DNA from: Streptomyces spinoverrucosus | Lineage (GTDB): Bacteria; Actinomycetota; Actinomycetes; Streptomycetales; Streptomycetaceae | NCBI RefSeq assembly: GCF_006539505.1 | Contig: NZ_BJND01000055.1 | Span: 1 to 64,000, forward strand | DNA length: 64,000 nt | Direction of reading: 5' to 3' | In this document: piece after piece, positions 49,621 to 57,806 of the stretch | Layout of the letters: each line of letters opens with the position of its first letter | How positions within the stretch are numbered: the stretch's first letter is position 1 | Notes under the pieces: model-generated | Databases searched by the model: none | The model's input: the letters and a program-made list of their open reading frames with translations, nothing else | Told to the model about the DNA's origin: nothing | Program-made: the position numbers and the translations under genes

Positions 49621-51405
49621 ATGAGCATCCCGACCGTTGAAGAGTCCTGGGCTCGTATCGACGACTGGCTGGCCCGCCACGCCCCCGTCAGCCACGCCCG
49701 GCTGCGCCCACCGACACCCGATACGGACATCGAGGCCGCCCAGCGCGCGCTCGGGGTGTCGTTCCCCGACGACCTGGTGGCGTCGCTGCGCTGCCATGAC
49801 GGGGTGGAACTCCAGGACGGCGCGCCGGTGCTGGCCTACTACGGGCCGCCGTCCGGCGTCGCGGACATCGTGAAGAGTACGACGTTCCTGCGCGAGGTCG
49901 CTGCGGACCTGGACGAGGAGGAGGACGAGGACGAGGGCGAGAGCCACGAGCTGGCGGCCTTCTGGCGGCCGGAGTGGCTGCTGATCACGCTGGGCATCGG
50001 CTGGCAGTCCTCCGACGGCCTGTTCCTGTCCTGCCGCCCCGGCCCCAACTTCGGCCGACTGGGCCGCTACTTCGACGAGGACGCGCCCTCCTTCACCCAG
50101 TGGCCCTCGCTCCGCCACTTGCTGGCCGACTTCGCGGACGCCCTGGAGAACGGCCGGCAATTCAACAACCGCATATCCCTGGCCGTGGACGGCGTCCTGC
50201 TGTGGGAGGACGAGAAGACCGTCGTCCCGGACCCGGTCTCCCCGCTGGCGCTGGCCGAGGCGACCACCGAACCGGAGCCGACCACCCCACCCGCCCCCAC
50301 CGAGACGGCCACCGCGCCCACCGGAGCACCGGGGGACGGCCGCAGCGCCGTGCTCGCCTTCGTCCGTATCGCCCGCCCCCGCCCGGAACCGCTGCCGGAC
50401 CAGCCGGACATCGTCTTCGCGCAGGGCCTGACCCCGGACGAACTGCTCCACCGACTGGGCGCGATCCCCACCACGTTCCGGCCACGCACCCGGGAGCGGA
50501 CACGTCAGGCCGGGGCCTCCCTGTGGGCGGCGCACCGCCCGCTGGTCCGAGCAGGCACGGCGGGTGGGTGGGCGTATGCCGCGCAGGAGGCCGGTGCCGC
50601 GCAGTTCGGCAGGCCCGAGGTGCTGCGTGCCGTGTCCGCGGGCACTCGGGCGGTGGCCCTGACCAAGCAGGGTCCCGAGGTGCGTGTCACCCTCACCGAG
50701 GACGGCATGGCGCGTCCGGAGGCCGCCACGCATGTCCAGTCGCCGCGCGAGGGCCACGTTCAGCTGCCCGAAGGGCAACGCCCCCGGTACGTCGGCGCGG
50801 ACCCCTGGCCGGGATCCACCGCCGCGTACTCCCGCATCCTGTCCGGTCTGGCGGAGGACTACGGGATCGTCCACGTCCCGGACGACGACGCGAAGGTGGA
50901 GCTGACCAGCGCCCTGCTGCTCCCCGTTCTGGACGACTTCCCCGAGCACGCTCGCCGACCCGTGCCCGAGGTACGGCACTTCGACCTGGCCGGACTCGTC
51001 GAGCGGACACCGCCGCAGCGGCTGCGCACCGCCGTCGCGGCCCAACTGGCGCGGCTGGCGGCGGAAACCCGTATCGACACCTACGAAGAGGTGGCCGACG
51101 CCCTGGAACGCATCCGCCTCGGCGAGAGCCTCCAGCTCAACACCGGTGATCCGCTCGATCTGCGCATGCGCACCCTGGCCGCGGAGAGCTGGGCGGCCCG
51201 CCGGATGGTGCAGCCCGCCTGGCGCGCCGAGCCGGGTCCCGTCGCCCAGGAAGACTTCAGCGCCTGGGTGGTGCGGGACCAGGCCACCCGGGCGCTGCGG
51301 GCGTTCATACAGCTCCCGGTCCCCGTCGCGGCGGCAGGGATCCTCCACCAGCGGATGTCCGTCCACTGGCGGACCGAACTCGCCGCCGATCTACAGGAGT
51401 CATGA
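49621..51405 (+). CDS. SMI1/KNR4-domain protein with large C-terminal extension
   Basis: 594 residues from ATG 49621. The N-terminal SUKH domain is clear: RLRPPTPDTDIEAAQRALGV, SFPDDLVASLRCHDGVE, FWRPEWLLITLGIGWQSSDG, and a Pro/Thr-rich linker near 220-245. The extension includes VFAQGLTPDELLHRLGAIPT, resembling the start of DUF6461-type proteins, and a helical C-terminus (TAVAAQLARLAAETRIDTYE). This suggests a cell-surface contact or immunity role. It is the second SMI1 protein within 5 kb. Confidence 0.75.
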   Translation: MSIPTVEESWARIDDWLARHAPVSHARLRPPTPDTDIEAAQRALGVSFPDDLVASLRCHDGVELQDGAPVLAYYGPPSGVADIVKSTTFLREVAADLDEEEDEDEGESHELAAFWRPEWLLITLGIGWQSSDGLFLSCRPGPNFGRLGRYFDEDAPSFTQWPSLRHLLADFADALENGRQFNNRISLAVDGVLLWEDEKTVVPDPVSPLALAEATTEPEPTTPPAPTETATAPTGAPGDGRSAVLAFVRIARPRPEPLPDQPDIVFAQGLTPDELLHRLGAIPTTFRPRTRERTRQAGASLWAAHRPLVRAGTAGGWAYAAQEAGAAQFGRPEVLRAVSAGTRAVALTKQGPEVRVTLTEDGMARPEAATHVQSPREGHVQLPEGQRPRYVGADPWPGSTAAYSRILSGLAEDYGIVHVPDDDAKVELTSALLLPVLDDFPEHARRPVPEVRHFDLAGLVERTPPQRLRTAVAAQLARLAAETRIDTYEEVADALERIRLGESLQLNTGDPLDLRMRTLAAESWAARRMVQPAWRAEPGPVAQEDFSAWVVRDQATRALRAFIQLPVPVAAAGILHQRMSVHWRTELAADLQES

Positions 51406-51431
51406 GGCTGTCAGGGGGCGCCTTGGCGACC

Positions 51432-52214
51432 TCAGGAGTGGGTGACCTCGATCGATGAGATGCGGACCTCGCCGTAGTTCTTCTTGGCGCAGGGGTCGGA
51501 GTTGTCGCAGTTGGCCTGGGTGTAGGCGCCTGCCTTGAAGTAGTTGGTGTCGCCGTCGTGGGAGATGGTGGTCTGCAGCTCGCCGTTGTAGTACACGTCG
51601 ATCTCCCCGTCCTCCGCCACGAACTTGGCCTCGAACTCGGTGCCCAGCTCGTAGTCATCGGTGACGAGATGGTGGCGGCTGTCGTCGCCGTCGGTGATGT
51701 AGAGCTTGCTGCCGTCGAGGCGGAAGACCGTGACGTCGTCGTCCCCGCCGTGCACCTGCGCGCCGACCACCTGCGGCTTGTCCTTGGGCAGGGCCGTGAA
51801 CGCCTCGGTGACCACGAGGGTGTGGGTGCCCTCCGTGGTGGACCACTCGGCCTCGTCCTCGCCGTCCGCGGTCATCTCCCGCAGTTCGGCACGCGGGTAG
51901 CTGGAACCTCCCGTCGTCACGCCGTTGACGGCGGCCCGGAACCGGACGGCGTCGCAGTCGGCCTCGGCCCGGAACCACGGCTTGGCGGAGAAGGTCGCCA
52001 GCTCGGGCTGTGTGATCTCGGTGGGGTCCTCGTCCTCGCCGGTGGGCAGGGTCAGCTTCCAGCCGGTCAGGTCGAGGACCTCGGACGGGTACGCGCACCG
52101 GGCGGTCGCCCGCTCGGTCGGGGCCGGGGTGCCGGCCTGGGCGGGCAGCGTGAGCGCGGCGGTCGAGGCAGCCGCGAGGACGCCCGCCAGCACACAGGTC
52201 CGAGTGCTGGGCAT
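51432..52214 (-). CDS. secreted PL7-family alginate lyase
   Basis: 260 residues with an N-terminal signal peptide ending LPAQA|GTPAP. Polysaccharide lyase family 7 motifs are in place: YPRAELREM (R-x-ELR), VVGAQVHGG (the QIH motif with Val for Ile), and YFKAGAYTQ (YxKAGxYxQ) carrying the catalytic Tyr and Lys. The enzyme cleaves beta-1,4 bonds of alginate by elimination outside the cell. GGGAGGAA precedes the ATG. Single gene. Confidence 0.93.
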   Translation of the reverse strand: MPSTRTCVLAGVLAAASTAALTLPAQAGTPAPTERATARCAYPSEVLDLTGWKLTLPTGEDEDPTEITQPELATFSAKPWFRAEADCDAVRFRAAVNGVTTGGSSYPRAELREMTADGEDEAEWSTTEGTHTLVVTEAFTALPKDKPQVVGAQVHGGDDDVTVFRLDGSKLYITDGDDSRHHLVTDDYELGTEFEAKFVAEDGEIDVYYNGELQTTISHDGDTNYFKAGAYTQANCDNSDPCAKKNYGEVRISSIEVTHS

Positions 52215-52352
52215 GGAGGGGTTCCTCCCTGTGGAGTGGGGTGGAATGGGGTGTGGGGGTCGGGCCCTCGCGCACCGTAGTGGCCCTTGCCGGGACCCGT
52301 CCCGTAACCCGTTCCCTTCCCCTCCCCCCCACCTCCTCCGGCCCCCGTCGCG

Positions 52353-53129
52353 TCAGGCGGACGGCGCGCCGGTGAGGACCTCCACCCGTCCGGTGTCGAG
52401 GGAGTAGTAGGCGCTGACCACGGCCAGGTCGCCCTTCCGCACGAGCGGGGCGAGGGCCTTGTTGGACCGCAGGTCGGCGGAGGTCTGCTTGGCGTGGATA
52501 CGGACCATGGCGTCGACCGGGTCGGCGTGCTTGTCCTTGACGGTCGCCTCGTACGCCGGGCGCATGGCGTCGGCGATCGACTGGAGGTTGCCGGGCAGCG
52601 TCTTGCCGTCGCGCAACGCCTCGTACGCCGCCTTGATGGCGCCGCAGCGCTGGTGTCCGAGGACGACGATCAGCGGGGAGCCCGACGTCAGCGGCCCGTA
52701 CTCGACCGAGCCGGTGACCACGGGGGAGACCACCTGGCCGCCGGTGCGCAGGACGAACAGGTCGCCGAGGCCGGTGTCGAAGACGAGCTCCGGCGGAACG
52801 CGGGAGTCGATGCAGGAGACGATCACGCCGTAGGGTTCCTGCTTCTCGGCGACGAACTCGCGCCGCCGCGGGTCCTGGTCGGGGTGCTGGAGCTTTCCGG
52901 CCACCCAGCGCCTGTTGCCCTCCATCAGCCGCGCGAAGGCCGACCAGGCCGAGTCCGGTCGGTTTGCCGCGGCGGGCGAGGGCGAGGAGGCCTTCGCCGC
53001 GCCCGCCGCCGTCGCGTCCGTGCCCGTGCTGTTCGGCTTCGACGAACAGGCGCTGAGCAGAGCCGCGGTCGTCGCCGCCAGCCCTCCGGTCAGAATGGCC
53101 CTGCGGTGCGGTATTCCGGCGCTGCCCAT
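52353..53129 (-). CDS. beta-class carbonic anhydrase lipoprotein
   Basis: 258 residues. Signal with twin Arg and lipobox HRRAILTGGLAATTAALLSAC (Cys about 28), so it is exported and anchored. Beta-carbonic anhydrase zinc motifs are complete: CIDSRVPPELVFDTG (first Cys and Asp-Arg dyad) and VLGHQRCGAIKAAYEAL (His and Cys). It interconverts CO2 and bicarbonate outside the membrane. Most bacterial beta-CAs are cytosolic, so the lipoprotein form is notable, though known in Streptomyces. Confidence 0.93.
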   Translation of the reverse strand: MGSAGIPHRRAILTGGLAATTAALLSACSSKPNSTGTDATAAGAAKASSPSPAAANRPDSAWSAFARLMEGNRRWVAGKLQHPDQDPRRREFVAEKQEPYGVIVSCIDSRVPPELVFDTGLGDLFVLRTGGQVVSPVVTGSVEYGPLTSGSPLIVVLGHQRCGAIKAAYEALRDGKTLPGNLQSIADAMRPAYEATVKDKHADPVDAMVRIHAKQTSADLRSNKALAPLVRKGDLAVVSAYYSLDTGRVEVLTGAPSA

Positions 53130-53399
53130 GAGGTCTGTCCCCTTCCCGTCGTGTGCGGAGTTCGCCCCTCACCGGATCGGGTCTCTTCCGGGCCGGGGGG
53201 TTGACGCAACTCTCGCGAGGGACCGGTTAGGGGCCGTGCAGCGCTGATCAAGCGGAGGAGCAGCACTCGTCCAAATCGCCGGCTGTCACGGGACGGTGAC
53301 CGTGGAGCGATCCTGTGCCGGTGTGCCCGAAGTCGCCTGCGCGACAAGGCTGTTGAGTACACTCCGTCACCGTTGCTGGACGTGGGGTGAGGAGTGGGC

Positions 53400-55247
53400 G
53401 TGCGCCTGACGCCTGAGGTCGGGGATCGGATCGCCGGCCGGTATCTCTTGCGGGAACCGATCGGCAAGGGCGGCATGGGCGTCGTCTGGCTGGCCTGGGA
53501 CGAGCTGTTGCACCGGAGGGTCGCCGTCAAGTGCGCCCGCACAGACGACGCCCGGGCCACTCAGCGGCTGACCCGGGAGGCGCGCAACGCGGGACGGCTG
53601 CACCACCCCGGCATCGTGCCGGTCTTCGACATCGTCATCGAGGCCGAGACCTGCTGGATCGTCAGCAGCCAGATCGCCGACGCGCTGGCGAAGTCGCACA
53701 GCGAGGGCGTGGTGCACGGCGATGTGACGCCGGAGAACGTCCTGGTCACCGTGGACGGCGTGGCCCGGCTGACCGACTTCGGGATCTCCCGGGCGCTGTG
53801 CAGCGAGGTCACCCGGACCACGGCCACGACCGGCGGCTTCCGCGGCAAGCCCCGCTATGTAGCGCCCGAGGTGGCCAGGGGCGGGGCGGGCGACGCGAAG
53901 TCCGACGTCTTCTCCCTGGGCGCGAGCCTGTTCATGGCGGTCGAGGGGCAGTCGCCGTACGGCGAATTCGAGAACCTCATGGGCTACCTGGCCAAGGCCT
54001 GCGAGGGGCACGTGGAGCGGCCGCACCGCGCCGGACAGCTCACCGAGCCGCTCATCGCCATGCTGGAGGTCGAGCCCCGGAACCGCCCCGATGCCGCGGA
54101 GGCCGAGGAGCTGCTGCGGGGGGTGCCTGGACTCCGCGAAAAGGGGGAACGGGAGTTCGGCGAGCCTTCGGAGCGCACTCAGCCCGAGGACGACGCCCGA
54201 TCGGCACCGCCCGACACCCCCACAGCGTCGCTCCTCCGTCCGCCCCGCGCCCTGCCACCCCCGCTGCGCCACCCCCTGACGATCTCCGGGACGGCGCTCG
54301 TCGTCGCCCTGATCGTGGTCGGCCTCCTCTTCTTCTACGGCCCCTGGTCCTCCGACAGCCCCGATACGGCACCGGCCGGCGCCCTGGGTGACCCGCGCAC
54401 AGCCGACCCGTGCGCCCTGCTGGACGCCGCCGCGCTCAGCCGCTTCGGCGACACCCAAGTCGACCCCGACTACGGGGAACTGGACCGATGCGACGTTCTC
54501 GTGCTGAAGGGCAACGCGGAGGAGATCGCCGCCGTCGAGGTCAACTTCTCCAACGAGTTACGGGAGTTCGATGCGGGCGTGCCCACCCGCAGGGTCGGCA
54601 ATGTCGAGGTGGCGAGCCTGGCGCGGGACGGCGACGAGTGCCGGCGCTTCATCTCCACTCCCGACCGGATGCAGATCATTGTCGTCGGCGAGCGGCACGC
54701 CGCCCCGGCGCCCGACCCCTGCGCCCTGGCCGACGCCGCCACCGATCACGCGGTCAGCGTGCTGGACCGTGGGCCGGTGCCCCGGCGGCGCTCGGCGTGG
54801 CCCGCCGACGCCCTCGCCCGCCTCGACGCCTGCGCACTGCTCGACGCGGCCTCGCTGAAACGGGTTCCCGGCCTCGGCACACGGCCGTCGGAGCGCGGGT
54901 TCGGGGATTGGAACTGTGAGTGGGAGAGCCCGGACGGCGGCGGCACCGCCTTCGTGGACCTGGAGTTCACCCGCGACAACGACCTGGAGGACAACGGACA
55001 GCGGGCGGTCGTCGCCGGGACCACGGCGTATGTCGAGCCGGAGGAGGAGGGCGACGACAGCTGTGTCGTGCTCACACCGCACCGTACGTACACCAACGCC
55101 CTCGGCGACCACACCGTCGAGCTGGTCCTGCTGACCGTGAGCGGTCAGGAGCGGTCGAGGACGCAGCTGTGCGGCACCGCCAAGTCGCTCTCGGCCACGG
55201 CCGTGCGGAACATCGCGAGGAGCCTGCCGGAGACACCGGGGAAGTGA
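53400..55247 (+). CDS. membrane Ser/Thr protein kinase with a gap in the hinge region
   Basis: 615 residues; GTG 53400 is chosen because GGAG ends five bases upstream. Kinase motifs: IGKGGMGVVW, RVAVK, REARNAGRLHHPGIVPVFD, catalytic HGDVTPENV (Lys of HRDxK replaced by Thr), DFG, and KPRYVAPEVARG. Between CWIV and SQIADALAKSH about 24 residues (hinge and alpha D) are absent, in frame. One helix (ISGTALVVALIVVGLLFFYG, about 300-320) leads to two DUF3558-like sensor units, each starting CALLDAAxL. A TTA codon lies at about 54557, so bldA may limit translation. Confidence 0.85.
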   Translation: MRLTPEVGDRIAGRYLLREPIGKGGMGVVWLAWDELLHRRVAVKCARTDDARATQRLTREARNAGRLHHPGIVPVFDIVIEAETCWIVSSQIADALAKSHSEGVVHGDVTPENVLVTVDGVARLTDFGISRALCSEVTRTTATTGGFRGKPRYVAPEVARGGAGDAKSDVFSLGASLFMAVEGQSPYGEFENLMGYLAKACEGHVERPHRAGQLTEPLIAMLEVEPRNRPDAAEAEELLRGVPGLREKGEREFGEPSERTQPEDDARSAPPDTPTASLLRPPRALPPPLRHPLTISGTALVVALIVVGLLFFYGPWSSDSPDTAPAGALGDPRTADPCALLDAAALSRFGDTQVDPDYGELDRCDVLVLKGNAEEIAAVEVNFSNELREFDAGVPTRRVGNVEVASLARDGDECRRFISTPDRMQIIVVGERHAAPAPDPCALADAATDHAVSVLDRGPVPRRRSAWPADALARLDACALLDAASLKRVPGLGTRPSERGFGDWNCEWESPDGGGTAFVDLEFTRDNDLEDNGQRAVVAGTTAYVEPEEEGDDSCVVLTPHRTYTNALGDHTVELVLLTVSGQERSRTQLCGTAKSLSATAVRNIARSLPETPGK

Positions 55248-55264
55248 GCACGGGGAAACCGGCG

Positions 55265-56692
55265 TTACCTGCTGACCAGCGGCCGGAACGCGTTGCGTAC
55301 ATCGGACTTGGACTCGGTGACGTACCGGTTCGTCGGTGGGGTGTCGTCGGTGCCGTACGTGTAGTACGTGATGATCGAGGGGCAGCTCGATCCGCTGATC
55401 TGGATCGTGCGCTTGCTGACGAGCTTGCCGGTGCGCAGTTCGTAGACCCGCACCGGGATCGCGATCTTGTGGAAGGTCACGTAGCTGACGGCACCGGAGT
55501 CCCGGGCCTGGTACGGGCACGTCTCGACGGAGGACCCGAAGTCCGTCTCGCCCACACAGACGATCGCGACCGCGTTTTCGGCGTCGCCGGCCTTCCAGTT
55601 GCCGGGGAGCTGGTTCGTGTACTCGGTGTTGCCGTAGTACAGCGCGCGGTTGGTGCCCTTGCCCATCGGCTTGGCGGCGCTGTACTTGGCCGGCTGGGAG
55701 CAGTACTCGGGCTGTTCGTCCTCCGTTCCCGACAGCAGGGAGCGGACGTTGTCCAGCTCGATGGCCTGCGTGGCCTTCGTGATGCCCGCGCGGGCCCGGT
55801 TGCCGAGGTTGTCCTCGGGATACTCGTCGAGCAGCTGCCGGTAGCGCGCCTTGGCCGTCTCCCAGTCGCTGCCCTTCATGAGGTTGTCACCGCAGGCGAC
55901 GAGCGCGCCGGGCGCGACCCGGCTCGCGGTGTCGGCGGACCGGTCGAGCTGGTTGCGGGTCGGCTCGCGCTCGCGGAGCCAGTCGGTGATCTTGACGGTG
56001 CCGCAGGGGCTGTTCGTGGGCAGGCCGTCGAGGAATCCGTCCAGGACGGTGCGCACGGTCTGCTCGTTGCCGGGTTCGCGGAGTACCGAGCCGAGGATGT
56101 CGAAGCCCTGCTCAAGCGCCTCCGTGTTGCTGCGCAGACCGCTGTCCAGCAGCACCTCGGCCGTCCCGAGCCGTCGGCAGTCCTCGACCACCTCGTCACC
56201 CCGGGCACTGAGCGGGGCGTCGGCGATGCGATGCCCGGCCCACACCTTGTCCTGCGCGGCGAACACCCCGGCGCAGTCGCCCTCGTCGCGGGCCTCGCTG
56301 ACGCTCTGCCCGATGCGCGTGGCGTCGTACCGCAGCAGTCCCACCGCCAGCAGCACCGGCAGCGTGACGCAGACCGCGACGATGCGCTGCCCGCGCGCGG
56401 AGACGCGGGGCGTGCCGCGGCTCGCCAGGAACCACCCGTGGGCTATGACCGCCACCCACCACACCAGCGCGGCGATCTCGTATCCCCACGCGGCGGTGGA
56501 CGCCAGTGCGGAGACGAGGACGACCGTGCCCAGCGCCGCCGTGACGGCGAGCTTGCGCCGCCCGATCAGCAGGTAGCCGACGCCGAGGAGGGAGGCGTTG
56601 CCGAGGGCGACGGCCAGGGGGTCGTACCGCCGGGGGCGGGGTGGCGGGCCGGGTTCCGGTGCGACGGGCATGGTGTACGTCGGTTGGTCCAT
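55265..56692 (-). CDS. membrane protein with extracytoplasmic repeat domain
   Basis: 475 residues from ATG 56692, with GGGGGAGCAGG upstream. Three or four helices occur at the N-terminus (VALGNASLLGVGYLLIGRRK, AALGTVVLVSALASTAAWGY, IVAVCVTLPVLLAVGLLRY). The rest is outside: a helical part with GDCAGVFAAQDKVWAGHRIA and WETAKARYRQLLDEYPED (TPR-like), then a Cys-containing beta part (ENAVAIVCVGETDFGSSVET). It is transcribed against the flanking kinase and FHA genes. Possibly part of the same signalling module; function unknown. Confidence 0.7.
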   Translation of the reverse strand: MDQPTYTMPVAPEPGPPPRPRRYDPLAVALGNASLLGVGYLLIGRRKLAVTAALGTVVLVSALASTAAWGYEIAALVWWVAVIAHGWFLASRGTPRVSARGQRIVAVCVTLPVLLAVGLLRYDATRIGQSVSEARDEGDCAGVFAAQDKVWAGHRIADAPLSARGDEVVEDCRRLGTAEVLLDSGLRSNTEALEQGFDILGSVLREPGNEQTVRTVLDGFLDGLPTNSPCGTVKITDWLREREPTRNQLDRSADTASRVAPGALVACGDNLMKGSDWETAKARYRQLLDEYPEDNLGNRARAGITKATQAIELDNVRSLLSGTEDEQPEYCSQPAKYSAAKPMGKGTNRALYYGNTEYTNQLPGNWKAGDAENAVAIVCVGETDFGSSVETCPYQARDSGAVSYVTFHKIAIPVRVYELRTGKLVSKRTIQISGSSCPSIITYYTYGTDDTPPTNRYVTESKSDVRNAFRPLVSR

Positions 56693-56857
56693 CCTGCTCC
56701 CCCTGGGGTGAACTTCAATTGCCGTACGAGCCAGTGCCGTTGATGTCCGGCAGTCGGGCACAGCCTTTATACGGGGCACACTTGGGGAGGGGTCCCGAAA
56801 CCATCGGCGACCCTGGTGGCACAGCCCGTACGAACGCCCGAGCCGAGGAGATCCGCG

Positions 56858-57664
56858 ATGTCCCGCTCCGCCAGCCTCGCGCGCGGTGTCGCGCCCGCCC
56901 AGCCCGGTACCCTGCACGCCCGCACGGTCACCGGCGACCTCAGCGCCCCGCCCCGGCCGGGTCTGACGGTGTGCTTCGGGCGCGGGGAGAAGCCCGACGT
57001 GGACCTGGGCGTCGGTGTGGACGACCTGAGGGTGAGCCGGCGGCACGGGGAGTTGACGTTCCGGCAGGGGCACTGGTGGCTGCGCAACACGGGGCAGCAG
57101 CTCGTACGGCTCCCCCGTGGCCGGATGATGCACACCAGCACCGAGCCGATCCCGCTCGCCACCGGCTACACCCCGCTGTTCGTGAAGGGCTCGGGCCAAC
57201 GGGAACACCTGGTCGAGCTGTATGTGGCGGGCCACGACGACCGGGGCCCCGTCTCCCGCCGCCGCGCCGAGACCCTGCGCCCGGAGACCTGGGCCCTGGA
57301 CGACGACGAGCGGCTGCTGCTGGTCGTGCTCGGCCAGCGGTATCTGCTGTACGAGCAGGATCCGCGCCCGCTGAGCTACGGCCGGGCGGCCGAGCAGCTC
57401 GCCTATCTGCACCCCGAAGGCAAGTGGACCGAACGCCGGATCGAGTACCGGGTCGAGGCGGTACGCCGCCGGCTGCACGGCACCGGCTTCAAGTACCCGC
57501 TGATGCACGACTGTTCGGAGGGCCGCCCGTCCGACAACAGCCTGCTGCACAACCTCCTGAAGGGCCTGGTGGAGTCGACCACGCTCGTCCCACCGGACCT
57601 GGACCTGCTGGAGGACGACGACACGGACGACGACACGGACGACGACACGCACGACGGCGCCTGA
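56858..57664 (+). CDS. FHA-like phosphopeptide-binding protein (first copy)
   Basis: 268 residues from ATG 56858, with GAGGAG seven bases upstream. The N-terminus has an FHA-like core: LTVCFGRGEKPDVDLGVGVD, LRVSRRHGELTFRQG (the RRHG of the phospho-Thr pocket) and WWLRNTGQQLVRL. A C-terminal helical region follows (DDDERLLLVVLGQRYLLYEQ, RRIEYRVEAVRRRL) and an acidic end of Asp and Thr repeats. Likely reads phosphorylation by the neighbouring kinase. 142 bases upstream of the second kinase. Confidence 0.85.
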   Translation: MSRSASLARGVAPAQPGTLHARTVTGDLSAPPRPGLTVCFGRGEKPDVDLGVGVDDLRVSRRHGELTFRQGHWWLRNTGQQLVRLPRGRMMHTSTEPIPLATGYTPLFVKGSGQREHLVELYVAGHDDRGPVSRRRAETLRPETWALDDDERLLLVVLGQRYLLYEQDPRPLSYGRAAEQLAYLHPEGKWTERRIEYRVEAVRRRLHGTGFKYPLMHDCSEGRPSDNSLLHNLLKGLVESTTLVPPDLDLLEDDDTDDDTDDDTHDGA

Positions 57665-57806
57665 GGGAACGACACCACCTCTCCATCATGAGTGCGCCTG
57701 ATGGAGCCTCTGGGTAGAGAGTGCGGACCGTCCCCCGTTCCCAGTAGGTTCGAGGCGCGCGCGCGTGACCGGGTGCGCGTCGTGGGCACAGGCGAGGGGG
57801 AGAACC

